Assembly (NCBI GenBank): GCA_035707825.1
Contig: DASSTR010000059.1
Location: 1-22,531 of the forward strand
Direction: 5' to 3'
Source of the DNA: VRUE01 sp035707825
Lineage (GTDB): Bacteria > Actinomycetota > Thermoleophilia > Solirubrobacterales > 70-9
DNA length: 22,531 bases
A program made the position numbers and the translations under genes. Below the pieces are notes generated by a model. It saw nothing but the letters and a program-made list of their open reading frames with translations, made no database searches and had not been told where the DNA came from. Shown here in pieces: positions 14,929 through 22,421 of the stretch. Position 1 is the first letter of the stretch; each line of letters opens with the position of its first letter.

Positions 14929-16401
14929 CGCCACCAGGCGAACTTCGAAAGCAGGGACGGCAAGGGCGCCGGCGCCGCCGAGGAGGGCGAGGATGCGGCT
15001 GACGTAGGCGCTGGTCTCGGGTATAGAGGGAACGCAGTGGCAAGCTTCGACCGGGGCCGGGCCGGCGTTGTAGGCGGCCAGCGCCAGCGCGGCCGAGCCA
15101 AGCTGGCGGACCAGGTCGGACATCAGGTGCGCCTGCGCGTCGATCGCCGCCGCGGGGTCGAAGGGGTCGTCGAGCCCATAGGCGGCGGCGGTCGAGGGAA
15201 TGAACTGGGCGATCCCCTGGGCGCCGGCCGCCGAGACGGCGAACGGGTTGAAGTTGGACTCCGCCAGCAACTGCGCCGCCAGCAGGGCCGCTGAGACGTT
15301 CCAGTGCGACGCCGCCCGGGCCAGCACGGTGCGGAATCGAGCCGGGACGAAGGCCGGCAGGCCCGCGGCGCCGGCGAAGGCGCCGTCCCCGGCCAGACCG
15401 GCTCCACCTGCCGCCCCGAGCGAGTCCCCGGCCGCGGAGCATGGCGGCGGCCCGGCGGTAAAGCCGAAGTGCCAGGGCTCCCATTCGTAGCGCTTCTCAA
15501 AGCCGAAGCGCGCCGCGTTGGCGGCCAGCCAGCCGTAGGCGGAATCGGGGCCCAGATCGAGCTCGGTGGCGCAGCGATGCAGCGACTGGCCGGGCGGGGC
15601 CACCCAGCGGGGGTCGGGATGCGCCGCGAACAGGGCCGCCTGCTCCGCGTCGGAGCGAAAGGCCGAAGCGATGACCAGGTCGAAGCCGGCGCGAGCCGCC
15701 GAGGACGCCATGCGGCCGAAGGCGCGCGCCACGTCGGGCCTCATGCCCTCGCCCTGCCGGTAGGCGAGCGAACCGCCGTAGCCGCCGCCCCTGGCGATCG
15801 TCGGCATCGCCCCGAGTGCGCCGGCGGGCGCCGCCGCTTCCGCGACTGCCGAGGCCTCAACCCGCCGCCCGCGCAGATTTCCCATCCGCCCCCTGTTGCC
15901 CAGGCGTCCTCTTCCCAGGCCCCCGCTTGCCGGGCCGCGACCGGTCTTCAGATCGGCCATGACGGTCGCCCTGACGCGAACCGGCGCGAAGGAGAGGAGG
16001 TCCGGGAAGCCGATGCGCAATCGAGTGGCGCCGACCCCGTTCGCCCGCGCCGCCAGGAACGCCGCAGCCCCGGCGCGGGCGAGATATGCGGCTTTCCCCA
16101 TATGCGTCGGGTTAGGCAGGCCGTTCGGCAGAGTCGGCGGCGAGAGCAGGCGCGGCAGGTCATCGCGCATCGAACGGGCCGCGGAGATCGCCGCCAGGTC
16201 GGCTGCCCGCTGCACCCTGCCCTTGCCGGTGACGGCGCCGGAGATCGCGACCAGCGCCAGCGCCCCGACGACGATGACGAAGCACGCGCCCAGGGCCAGC
16301 GGCAGGGCCTGGCCGCCCTCGCGGGGGGCGCGGCCGGCGTAGGCAGATCGCCTCGCGCTCGCCAATCTACCCCGGCGACGCACCCCCTCAACCGGCGGCA
16401 T
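14926..16401 (-). CDS. TadG-like membrane protein fused to M15 (VanY-type) peptidase and SLT lytic transglycosylase
   Basis: A 491-residue three-part protein. Residues ~30-57 (GQALPLALGACF... helix) followed by QRAADLAAISAAR (64-76) are typical of TadG/TadE-like pilus-assembly proteins. Residues ~215-316 form an M15 metallopeptidase: substrate Arg249 in SAFRSDAEQ, zinc ligands His275, Asp282 and His311, and base Glu308 (SLHRCATELDLG, EPWHFGF). After a Gly/Ala linker, residues ~351-477 are a lytic transglycosylase with catalytic Glu381 (AESNFNP), GAQGIAQF (393-400) and AAYNAGP (442-448). The catalytic parts should lie outside the membrane, cutting peptidoglycan peptides and glycan. The ATG at 16401 is chosen because GGGAGG lies 6 nt upstream; the gene overlaps the previous one by 14 bp. 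Confidence 0.9.
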   Translation of the reverse strand: MPPVEGVRRRGRLASARRSAYAGRAPREGGQALPLALGACFVIVVGALALVAISGAVTGKGRVQRAADLAAISAARSMRDDLPRLLSPPTLPNGLPNPTHMGKAAYLARAGAAAFLAARANGVGATRLRIGFPDLLSFAPVRVRATVMADLKTGRGPASGGLGRGRLGNRGRMGNLRGRRVEASAVAEAAAPAGALGAMPTIARGGGYGGSLAYRQGEGMRPDVARAFGRMASSAARAGFDLVIASAFRSDAEQAALFAAHPDPRWVAPPGQSLHRCATELDLGPDSAYGWLAANAARFGFEKRYEWEPWHFGFTAGPPPCSAAGDSLGAAGGAGLAGDGAFAGAAGLPAFVPARFRTVLARAASHWNVSAALLAAQLLAESNFNPFAVSAAGAQGIAQFIPSTAAAYGLDDPFDPAAAIDAQAHLMSDLVRQLGSAALALAAYNAGPAPVEACHCVPSIPETSAYVSRILALLGGAGALAVPAFEVRLVA

Positions 16402-17014
16402 CGAGCGCCTCCCGCAGGCCATCGCCCGGCGTCCCTTCCAGCAGGCGGCCGAGCAGGCGCGGGGGCAACCCGCCCGGCGACCCCTCGGGGAGCACGCCGA
16501 AGAGCGCCCGGCGCGAGGGCAGCCAGGCAAGCGGGCGCTTGAGGACCATCACCCGCAGCCCCCGGTCGATCAGGTCGCGGGTCGCCAGGGCGGTCAGGGC
16601 CCGATCGCTCTCGAGGTCGGCGCGCAGGAGGGCCCCGGAAGCCTCGAAGCCCCGCTCCCCGAGCAGCGGCTGCAGGAGATCGGGCGGCAGGTGGATGGCG
16701 CAGACCGACTCGCGCGCCAGGGCCAGCGAACCGGCAACCTGCTCGACGCCATCGCGATCGGCGGGCAACGCCAGGTGGCAGATCTGGCCCCGCGACGCCA
16801 GGCCCGCCCGGGGACGGTGGATGGCGAGCCTCTCCTCGAGCCGGCGCGCCGCCGCGGTGGCGACAAGGGCCGGACGCGGCGCGCGGACCGGCGCCAGGTC
16901 GATGAGCAGGGCGGCCCGATCGGGCTCCGCCCCTGCGCAGGCGAGCGCGGCCGCGGCGGCCCGCGAGCCCACCGCCTCCCCAACCCAGGTGACGAGGATC
17001 GCTGCGCCAGTCAT
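16388..17014 (-). CDS. Unrecognised protein in Tad-like cluster, possibly a degenerate ParA/MinD-like fold
   Basis: A 208-residue soluble Ala/Leu/Arg-rich protein with no motif I can name. Its first strand-turn-helix (ILVTWVGEAVGSRAAAAALA, 6-25) followed by ALLIDLAP (35-42), and later strands CAIHLPPD and GLRVMVLKRP, are laid out like a MinD/ParA NTPase. The P-loop Lys and Walker motifs are missing. Tad clusters often carry such a protein (TadZ/Ssd), so a dead NTPase is a reasonable guess but only that. Its ATG overlaps the TadE gene stop (ATGA), and its 3' end overlaps the fusion gene by 14 bp. Tight packing suggests it is needed in step with both neighbours. Confidence 0.75.
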   Translation of the reverse strand: MTGAAILVTWVGEAVGSRAAAAALACAGAEPDRAALLIDLAPVRAPRPALVATAAARRLEERLAIHRPRAGLASRGQICHLALPADRDGVEQVAGSLALARESVCAIHLPPDLLQPLLGERGFEASGALLRADLESDRALTALATRDLIDRGLRVMVLKRPLAWLPSRRALFGVLPEGSPGGLPPRLLGRLLEGTPGDGLREALDAAG

Positions 17015-17433
17015 CTGGGAGCTCCGGGGCCGGCGGTTCTGGCGAAGGCCTCGCTGTGCACTGCGAGGCGCGCTCCCAGGCCGGGGACGATCGAGGGGGG
17101 ACGCAGGCTGACGCGAACCCGGCCGCCCATCACCTGGACGTCAGCCGCATCCTCCGCCCAACCGGGCAGCGCATTCCTTGCGGCGGCGGCCGCGGGACGT
17201 CCCGAGGCGAGTGCCAGCGCCCCGGCCTCGGCGGCGCCGTCGACGAGGGTCACGGTGTACCCGGCCGCCAGCAGTTGCAGCGCGACCAGGGCTGCCAGTA
17301 GAAGGGCCGGCAACGCCGCCACTATCTCGACAGAGGCCTGGCCTACCTGAGAGGCCCCGCCTCCCTGCGGGGCCCCGCCTCCCTGCGGGGCCCGTCCTGC
17401 CTGACGCGCGCGGATGGGACCCGCCCTCCCCAT
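17011..17433 (-). CDS. TadE-like pseudopilin (second copy)
   Basis: A 140-residue protein with the TadE-type core GQASVEIVAALPALLLAALV: Glu36 followed by one hydrophobic helix to about residue 57, then a small Ala/Gly-rich outer domain. Such proteins are minor pilin-like parts of Tad/Flp systems, cleaved and inserted in the membrane. Before the helix are repeated Pro-Gln-Gly-Gly-Gly-Ala units from an 18-bp DNA duplication. The start is uncertain: ATG at 17433 lies 7 nt after the previous gene stop; a GTG at 17451 would overlap it by 11 bp. The stop overlaps the next gene (ATGA). Confidence 0.85.
   Translation of the reverse strand: MGRAGPIRARQAGRAPQGGGAPQGGGASQVGQASVEIVAALPALLLAALVALQLLAAGYTVTLVDGAAEAGALALASGRPAAAAARNALPGWAEDAADVQVMGGRVRVSLRPPSIVPGLGARLAVHSEAFARTAGPGAPR
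17353..17388. repeat. Two perfect 18-bp tandem repeats in the TadE-like gene
   Basis: GGCCCCGCCTCCCTGCGG occurs at 17353-17370 and 17371-17388, with a partial degenerate third copy after it. It adds in-frame six-residue units ahead of the membrane helix. Confidence 0.8.
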
Positions 17434-17440
17434 CGGCCGC

Positions 17441-17791
17441 CTATCCCCCACCCTGCCTGAGCGCCGACTCCGCGCTCACGTTCAGCGCCGGGAGCAGCGG
17501 CAGCAGGCGCGGCACCCTCACCCGCACGGTCACCTTCCCATCGGCATCGACCTCTGCCCCATCGCGGAGCGAGCCCGGCAGAGCCCGGCGCGCCGCAGCC
17601 CCCGCGCTACGGCCGACGAGCGCGGCTCTGGCGCCGGCCCGGCTGGCAACAGCCGCCGACCACAGGGCCTGCCCGGCGACCGCGATCTGCGCCGCCACCA
17701 GGATTGCCAGCAACAGGCATGGGACCGTCGCGACGAACTCCACCGAGGCGGTCCCCTCCTCCCGATTGTCGCCTAGGTCCTGGGGCGGCAT
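17441..17791 (-). CDS. TadE-like pseudopilin (first copy)
   Basis: A 116-residue protein with GTASVEFVATVPCLLLAILVAAQIAVAG: Glu18 and one membrane helix (about 19-40), followed by an Ala/Arg-rich helix and a short strand-rich end. It is clearly related in layout to the next gene (shared ASVE core, then RNALPGW versus RRALPGS), so the two are likely paralogues forming minor pilin subunits. The ATG at 17791 is the plainest start; upstream GTG (17815) and TTG (17839) codons in the same frame cannot be excluded, and none has a clear Shine-Dalgarno. The 75-bp gap upstream is relatively A/T-rich and is the likely place for the cluster promoter. Confidence 0.85.
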   Translation of the reverse strand: MPPQDLGDNREEGTASVEFVATVPCLLLAILVAAQIAVAGQALWSAAVASRAGARAALVGRSAGAAARRALPGSLRDGAEVDADGKVTVRVRVPRLLPLLPALNVSAESALRQGGG

Positions 17792-17866
17792 GGGGACGAC
17801 GGTCCCAGCCCCCACCGCGCAGGTGGTGCGCCAAGGCAAACAATTCAGCTACGAATCAGAGACGGC

Positions 17867-18217
17867 TCAGTAGGTGTTGGCCTCGAGCCAGATGCGCCAG
17901 ATCGCCGCCAGCGAAGCGCCCAGCAGGACGATCCAGAGCAGGGTCCCACCGCCGCTTGCGAAGAGCTTGTCGACGCCGGCGATCAGCAGCGCGATCATGC
18001 CGAAGGCGCCGTAGAAGATCGCCCGGCGCCCATCGCTCAGCGTCGCCAGGGTGAGCTGGTTCTCGCGGCTGAGGACGAAGAGCATCCATGAGATGCCGGC
18101 TAGGAAGCCCATTGTGAGCGCTGTGTAGACGACGTCGGCCGCATTGCCCCCGCCGGGGATGAATGCGACCATGGCCGCCAGCAACATGACGATCGCGAGG
18201 TTCCTCAACGCCCGCAT
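17867..18217 (-). CDS. Small four-helix membrane protein of unknown function
   Basis: A 116-residue protein with four hydrophobic helices (about 5-22, 30-50, 66-84, 92-109). The loop between helices 2 and 3 is polar (SRENQLTLATLSDGRRA). No family is recognised and no catalytic motif is visible. It lies 52 bp after the 78-residue membrane protein and 75 bp before the TadE genes, so it could belong to either group. The ATG is supported by a TACAAT -10 element 6 nt upstream and the lack of a Shine-Dalgarno, pointing to a leaderless mRNA of its own. Confidence 0.8.
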   Translation of the reverse strand: MRALRNLAIVMLLAAMVAFIPGGGNAADVVYTALTMGFLAGISWMLFVLSRENQLTLATLSDGRRAIFYGAFGMIALLIAGVDKLFASGGGTLLWIVLLGASLAAIWRIWLEANTY

Positions 18218-18223
18218 AGCCAG

Positions 18224-18229
18224 ATTGTA
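18224..18229 (-). promoter_or_regulatory. Candidate -10 element (TACAAT), leaderless start at 18217
   Basis: TACAAT, one base from the TATAAT consensus, stands out in G+C-rich DNA. It ends 6 nt before the ATG, leaving CTGGCT, with no Shine-Dalgarno. No -35 consensus at 17 bp. Confidence 0.5.
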
Positions 18230-18269
18230 GGGCGGCCCCGGTCCCGTCGCCCGGGTGACGGCCGGCGCC

Positions 18270-18506
18270 TTACTTGCTGGTCATGATCACGATGCCGAGC
18301 ACGACACTGCCGAGGGTGGCGATCAGGGCCACTCCGGCCAGCCCGGCCGCCAGCCCGGCCGCGAACGGGCGCTCGCTGCGGCTGAGGTCGATGAAGCGGG
18401 CCACCCCCCAGATCGCCACCGAGAAGATCACCGTCACCCCGACCCCGGCGACGATCGAGGCGATCACCGTTTCCAGCAGCTCCCGGGTCTGGACCACGAC
18501 CGCCAC
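18270..18506 (-). CDS. Small two-helix membrane protein next to the phosphate transporter
   Basis: A 78-residue protein with hydrophobic helices at about 14-38 and 47-74 joined by a charged loop (RFIDLSRSERPF). No family recognised. Its GTG begins one base after the stop of the PiT gene, so it is probably co-translated with it and may be an accessory part of the phosphate unit; that role is inference. A second GTG at 18497 has the better ribosome site (GAGGTGG, 5 nt upstream), giving 75 residues. Confidence 0.75.
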   Translation of the reverse strand: MAVVVQTRELLETVIASIVAGVGVTVIFSVAIWGVARFIDLSRSERPFAAGLAAGLAGVALIATLGSVVLGIVIMTSK

Positions 18507-18507
18507 C

Positions 18508-19605
18508 TCAGCTCGCCGGGAGCGGCGCTCGCTTCTGAGAGCGGCGCACGAACAGCACCGCGATCAGCGACAGCCCCACCAGAGTCACGACCACAGGGCC
18601 CAGGGCGCCGCCCCCGAAGAGGGCGCAGAGGCCATAGGCGAGGCCGCCGATCGCCGCCGCGGCGGGCAGGGTGAGCAGCCATGCGACGACGATGTTGCCG
18701 GCGACCCCCCAGCGCACCGCCGAGAGCCGCTTGGCGGCGCCCGAGCCCATCACGCCGCCGTTGATCACGTGAGTGGTCGAGAGGGGAAAGCCGAAGTGGG
18801 TCGAGGTGAGGATCACCGCCGCCCCGGCGCCCTGCGCCGAGAACCCCTGCGCGGCGTCCATCTTGATGATCCGGGTCCCGGTCGTCTTGATGATCCGCCA
18901 GCCGCCGCTGTAGGTGCCGAGGGCGATAGCAGTCGCCGCCGAGGCGATCACCCAGAGCGGCGGGTCGGCGTTGGCGGCGAGCGTGCCGTTGGCGACCAGC
19001 GCCAGGGTGATCACGCCCATCGTCTTCTGAGCGTCGTTGGTTCCGTGGGCCAGGGCCAGCAGTCCGCCGGAGATGATCTGGCCGTATTTGAAGCCGCGGG
19101 TCACCGTTCCCGGCCGCTGCTTCCCCACCACCCGGTAGACGAGGCCAATCGCGACTCCGGCGACGGCGAAGGCCAGCACCGGAGCGACGATCGCCGGGAT
19201 CAGCACCTTGCCGACCAGGCCGTCGGTGAGGACGGCGTCGAAGCCCACCGCCGCCACGGCCGAGCCGACAACACCCCCGATCAGCGCGTGGGAGGAGCTC
19301 GACGGCAATCCGAACGACCAGGTGATCAGGTTCCAGGCGATCGCGCCGATCAAGCCGGCGAAGACGATCGTGGGAGTGATCACTTCCGCGTCGACGACGT
19401 CCTTGGCCACAGTCGCGGCCACCGAGATCGAGATGAAGGCGCCGACGAAGTTGAGCAGGGCGGCGAATCCGATCGCCACCTGCGGACGCGCCGCCCCGGT
19501 GGAGATCGACGTGGCGACGACGTTGGCTGTGTCGTGGAAGCCGTTGGTGAAGTCGAAGGCGAGCGCCGTGGCGACGACGATGACAAGGATGACGTCGGCG
19601 CTCAC
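18508..19605 (-). CDS. pit: PiT-family inorganic phosphate transporter
   Basis: A low-affinity metal-phosphate:proton symporter of the inner membrane. The two inverted half-signatures are seen: FTNGFHDTANVVATS (19-33) with GLPSSSSHALIGG (99-111), and LAHGTNDAQKTMGV (185-198) with GFPLSTTHVINGG (272-284). About ten hydrophobic helices over 365 residues. The frame stays open to 20229, but that part is a shadow of the upstream gene; the GTG at 19605 overlaps its stop (GTGA), giving the expected N-terminus close to the first helix. It is coupled to the DUF47 gene, a standard pairing for PiT transporters. Confidence 0.95.
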   Translation of the reverse strand: MSADVILVIVVATALAFDFTNGFHDTANVVATSISTGAARPQVAIGFAALLNFVGAFISISVAATVAKDVVDAEVITPTIVFAGLIGAIAWNLITWSFGLPSSSSHALIGGVVGSAVAAVGFDAVLTDGLVGKVLIPAIVAPVLAFAVAGVAIGLVYRVVGKQRPGTVTRGFKYGQIISGGLLALAHGTNDAQKTMGVITLALVANGTLAANADPPLWVIASAATAIALGTYSGGWRIIKTTGTRIIKMDAAQGFSAQGAGAAVILTSTHFGFPLSTTHVINGGVMGSGAAKRLSAVRWGVAGNIVVAWLLTLPAAAAIGGLAYGLCALFGGGALGPVVVTLVGLSLIAVLFVRRSQKRAPLPAS

Positions 19606-20222
19606 GAGTTCTTGATCACGATGCCCTCGATGATCTGCGCCGCCGTCTCCGTGGCGTCGATCGCCTCCTCGAGGACGGCAAACATGTCCTTCCAGCGGAT
19701 CACGACCATCGGGTCGATCCCGTTCGAGAACAGCGAGGCGACGGCATCGCGCGAGATCCGGTCCCCCTCGTTCTCGAGACGGTGGACCTCGATCCAGTAC
19801 TTGTCGAGGTCCTTGAAGTCGGGTAGGTGTTCGAGCCCCGCGGCAAGCTGTTCGCAGGACTGGACGAGGACCTGCGTCAGGTCCTGCGCCTGCCCCATCG
19901 GCGCCTCGATCTTGTATAGGCCGAGGAAGTCGGCGGCCTCCTCCGTGTAGTCGACGATGTCGTCCATCTGGGTCGCCAGGCCGTAGATGTCCTCCCGGTC
20001 GATCGGCGTCACGAAGGTCGAGTTGAGCCGCTGGATGATGTTGTGGGTGATTTTGTCCCCCTCCTGCTCGGCTTTGAGGATCTCGCGGCCGAGGCCCTCG
20101 TCGTCGGGCCAGCGGTGCATCATCTGGTCGAGCAGGCGGGCGGCGTGAAGCGAGTTCTGGCCGGCCTGGATGAAGAGGTCGAAGAAGGTTCGGTCGCGCG
20201 GGAGTAGGGAGAGACGCGGCAC
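19602..20222 (-). CDS. DUF47/PhoU-like regulator of the phosphate transporter
   Basis: A 206-residue all-helical protein of the PhoU-related DUF47 family. The two repeated metal-binding motifs are visible: EQEGDKITH (52-60) with DREDIYGLATQMDDIVDY (75-92), and ENEGDRISRD (150-159) with the C-terminal EEAIDATETAAQIIEG. It is usually encoded beside PiT and is thought to control its activity. The start is GTG, with AGGA about 8 nt upstream; TAGGAT in the same place could also act as a -10 element. It follows ppk after 66 bp containing a hairpin, and overlaps pit by 4 bp. Confidence 0.93.
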   Translation of the reverse strand: MPRLSLLPRDRTFFDLFIQAGQNSLHAARLLDQMMHRWPDDEGLGREILKAEQEGDKITHNIIQRLNSTFVTPIDREDIYGLATQMDDIVDYTEEAADFLGLYKIEAPMGQAQDLTQVLVQSCEQLAAGLEHLPDFKDLDKYWIEVHRLENEGDRISRDAVASLFSNGIDPMVVIRWKDMFAVLEEAIDATETAAQIIEGIVIKNS

Positions 20223-20261
20223 CCGGCAATCCTAATGATCGGTACGGCGAGTACGCGGCGC

Positions 20262-20281
20262 CGACCGCGAGGCGGCGGTCG
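20262..20281 (-). terminator. Hairpin just after ppk
   Basis: CGACCGC (20262-20268) and GCGGTCG (20275-20281) form a 7-bp stem with a 6-nt loop, starting 8 bases past the ppk stop codon. There is no T-tract. It may end or weaken transcription before the DUF47-pit pair. Confidence 0.4.
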
Positions 20282-20288
20282 CCCCAGC

Positions 20289-22421
20289 TCAGCTCGCCGC
20301 CGTCGCCAGCGACTCCGCCGCCCGGGCGGCGGCGCGCTCCCGGAGCTCATCCTGGACGCTGCGGCGCTCGCCCTCGCCGGGGTGCGTCCGCGTCCAGGCG
20401 CCGTCGCTGTCGAGCGCCCAGGAATTGGAGGTGTCGGCGAAACAGCGCTCCATCACGTCGAGCAGCTCAGCCCGCAGCTCGGTGTCCTCGACCGGCGCCA
20501 CCAGCTCGACACGGCTGTCGAGATTGCGCGGCATCAGGTCCGCCGAGCCCATCAGGACGCGAACCTCCTCGCCGCGCTGGAAGGCGTAGACGCGCGAGTG
20601 CTCGAGGAAGCGGCCGACGATCGAGACGACGTGGATGTTCTCCGAGACCCCCGTCACTCCGGGCCGCAGGCAGCAGATGCCGCGCACGTTGAGGTCCACC
20701 CGCACACCCGCCTGCGATGCCTCGTAGAGGGCGCGGATGCAGCGCGCATCCACCAGCGAGTTCATCTTCAAGGCGATGCGGGACGGACGGCCGGCCCTGT
20801 GCGCGGCCGTCGTGGCCTTGATTTCCTCGATGATGCGATCGCGCATCGTCGTCGGCGAGACCAGGACCTTGCGGTACCGCGCCGGGCGCCCGTAGCCGGT
20901 CAGGAAGTTGAACATCTCCGCCACGTCGGCCCCGATCTCCTCGTCCGCGGTGAAGAGGCCGAAATCGGTGTAGAGGCGCGCCGTGGTCGGGTTGTAGTTG
21001 CCGGTGCCGATGTGGACGTACTCGCGCACCCGGTTCCCCTCGCGGCGGGCGACGAGGATCGCCTTCACGTGCGTCTTCAGCCCCGGGATGCCGTAGACGA
21101 CGTGCACGCCCGCCTCCTCCAGCGACTTCGCCCAGTGGATGTTGGCCTCCTCGTCGAAGCGGGCTTTCAGCTCCACCATGCAAACCGCCTGCTTGCCACG
21201 CTCCGAAGCGCGGATCAGCGAGGGGACGAGTGGCGAGTCGTCGCTGGTCCGGTACACCGTCTGCTTGATCGCCAGCACGTCCGGGTCCGCGACCGCCTGT
21301 TCGACGAAGCGCTCCACCGAGGTCGAGAAGGAGTCGTAGGGGTGGTGGACGAGGATGTCGCCCTGGCGAATCGCCGCGAACATGTCGACCGGCTCGTCGT
21401 CCTCGCCCTGCAGCCGGGGCTGGGTCACCGGGGTCCAGGGTGGGTAGCGGAGCTCGGCATTCCCATGGGTCCCAGCGACGTCCCCCAGGTCCCCGAGGTC
21501 GATCAGACCCTCGACGTCGTAGACCTCCCGGTCCTCCAACCGCAGGGCATCGATCAGCTGCGAGCGCAGCTTCGGGTTCATCCCCGCCGCAACCTCCAGC
21601 CGCACCACCTCGCCGAAGCGGCGGCGGCGGATCTCGTCCTGCACGGCCTGCAGCAGGTCGTCCGCCTCGTCGGAGACGTTGAAGTCGGTGTCGCGGGTGA
21701 CCCGGAAGTAACCGTGGTCGACGACCTCGGTGCCGGGAAAGAGCGAGTCGAGGTTGGCGGCGATCGCCTCCTCCAGCGGCACGAAGTCCCGCCCATCCTC
21801 CCCCACCGCGAGGAAGCGCCCGAGCAGCTCCTTCGGCACCTTGACGCGGGCAATGATCTCGGCGTCGCTCTCCGGGTCGCGGAGGAGGACGCCGAGGCTG
21901 AGGGAGAGATTGGAGATGTAGGGGAAGGGACGGCCGAGGCCGATCACGAGCGGCGTCAGCGCCGGGAAGATCTGGTCGTGGAAGCGGGCGTCGATCTCGC
22001 GGCGCTCCGCCTCGCTGGCGGTGGCGAGGTTGAGGATGCGAATGCCGTGCTCCTCGAGCTGCGGGCGCAGAGCGCCGTCGAAGCAGCGCTGCAGGCGCCG
22101 GTCGAGCGCCAGGACGCGGGTCTGGATCGCGTCGATCTGACCGCCTGGGCTGAGGCCGTCGGGGCCGCGCGCGTCTATCCCGGCGTCGAGCTGGTCGAAG
22201 AGGCCCGCCACCCTGACCATGAAGAACTCGTCGAGGTTGGAGGCGTAGATCCCGCAGAAGCGGAGCCGCTCGAGCAGCGGCACCTCGGGGTCCTCGGCGA
22301 GTTCGAGAACCCGCTGGTTGAAGTCGAGCCAGGAGAGCTCGCGGTTGAAGTAGAGGGCGGGATCGTCGATGGCCCCATCGTACTGCGGGGCCTGCGCCGC
22401 CCCGCCGGGCTCAGGCGGCAC
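20289..22421 (-). CDS. ppk1: Polyphosphate kinase 1
   Basis: Builds polyphosphate from the gamma-phosphate of ATP, reversibly. At 710 residues it is full length. The N-domain begins with YFNRELSWLDFNQRVLELA (24-42) and SNLDEFFMVR (61-70). The catalytic C-domains have the autophosphorylated His470 in YVHIGTGNYNPTTARLYTD, the second essential His608 in FLEHSRVYAF, and metal/ATP residues around KQTVYRTS (386-393). The final ~40 residues (Trp/Arg/Ala-rich) are a loose tail. The GTG start overlaps the end of the upstream glycosyltransferase by 11 bp; no later Met precedes the first conserved helix. With DUF47 and PiT downstream, it forms a phosphate uptake and storage unit. Confidence 0.97.
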   Translation of the reverse strand: MPPEPGGAAQAPQYDGAIDDPALYFNRELSWLDFNQRVLELAEDPEVPLLERLRFCGIYASNLDEFFMVRVAGLFDQLDAGIDARGPDGLSPGGQIDAIQTRVLALDRRLQRCFDGALRPQLEEHGIRILNLATASEAERREIDARFHDQIFPALTPLVIGLGRPFPYISNLSLSLGVLLRDPESDAEIIARVKVPKELLGRFLAVGEDGRDFVPLEEAIAANLDSLFPGTEVVDHGYFRVTRDTDFNVSDEADDLLQAVQDEIRRRRFGEVVRLEVAAGMNPKLRSQLIDALRLEDREVYDVEGLIDLGDLGDVAGTHGNAELRYPPWTPVTQPRLQGEDDEPVDMFAAIRQGDILVHHPYDSFSTSVERFVEQAVADPDVLAIKQTVYRTSDDSPLVPSLIRASERGKQAVCMVELKARFDEEANIHWAKSLEEAGVHVVYGIPGLKTHVKAILVARREGNRVREYVHIGTGNYNPTTARLYTDFGLFTADEEIGADVAEMFNFLTGYGRPARYRKVLVSPTTMRDRIIEEIKATTAAHRAGRPSRIALKMNSLVDARCIRALYEASQAGVRVDLNVRGICCLRPGVTGVSENIHVVSIVGRFLEHSRVYAFQRGEEVRVLMGSADLMPRNLDSRVELVAPVEDTELRAELLDVMERCFADTSNSWALDSDGAWTRTHPGEGERRSVQDELRERAAARAAESLATAAS

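Noticed and set aside
14915..15484. N-terminal extension of the MaoC frame by about 190 codons
   Set aside because: The extra part is Arg/Pro/Gly-rich, overlaps the fusion gene in another frame, and family members start near 14914.
15304..16542. 412-codon plus-strand open frame opposite the TadG-M15-SLT fusion
   Set aside because: Antisense shadow; the minus-strand frame has three complete enzyme or anchor domains.
17353..17388. Possible CRISPR-like repeat
   Set aside because: Only two directly adjoining 18-bp copies, no spacers, and the repeats are in frame within a coding gene.
18274..19950. 558-codon plus-strand open frame opposite pit and DUF47
   Set aside because: Antisense to two certain genes; Asp/Arg/Gly-rich shadow composition.
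19606..20229. N-terminal extension of the pit frame
   Set aside because: It overlaps the DUF47 gene in another frame and would put a long Arg/Pro-rich stretch before the first helix.
20223..20288. Pho-box type operator before the DUF47-pit genes
   Set aside because: The gap has a terminator-like hairpin and a TAGGAT hexamer, but no recognisable direct repeats of a PhoP box.
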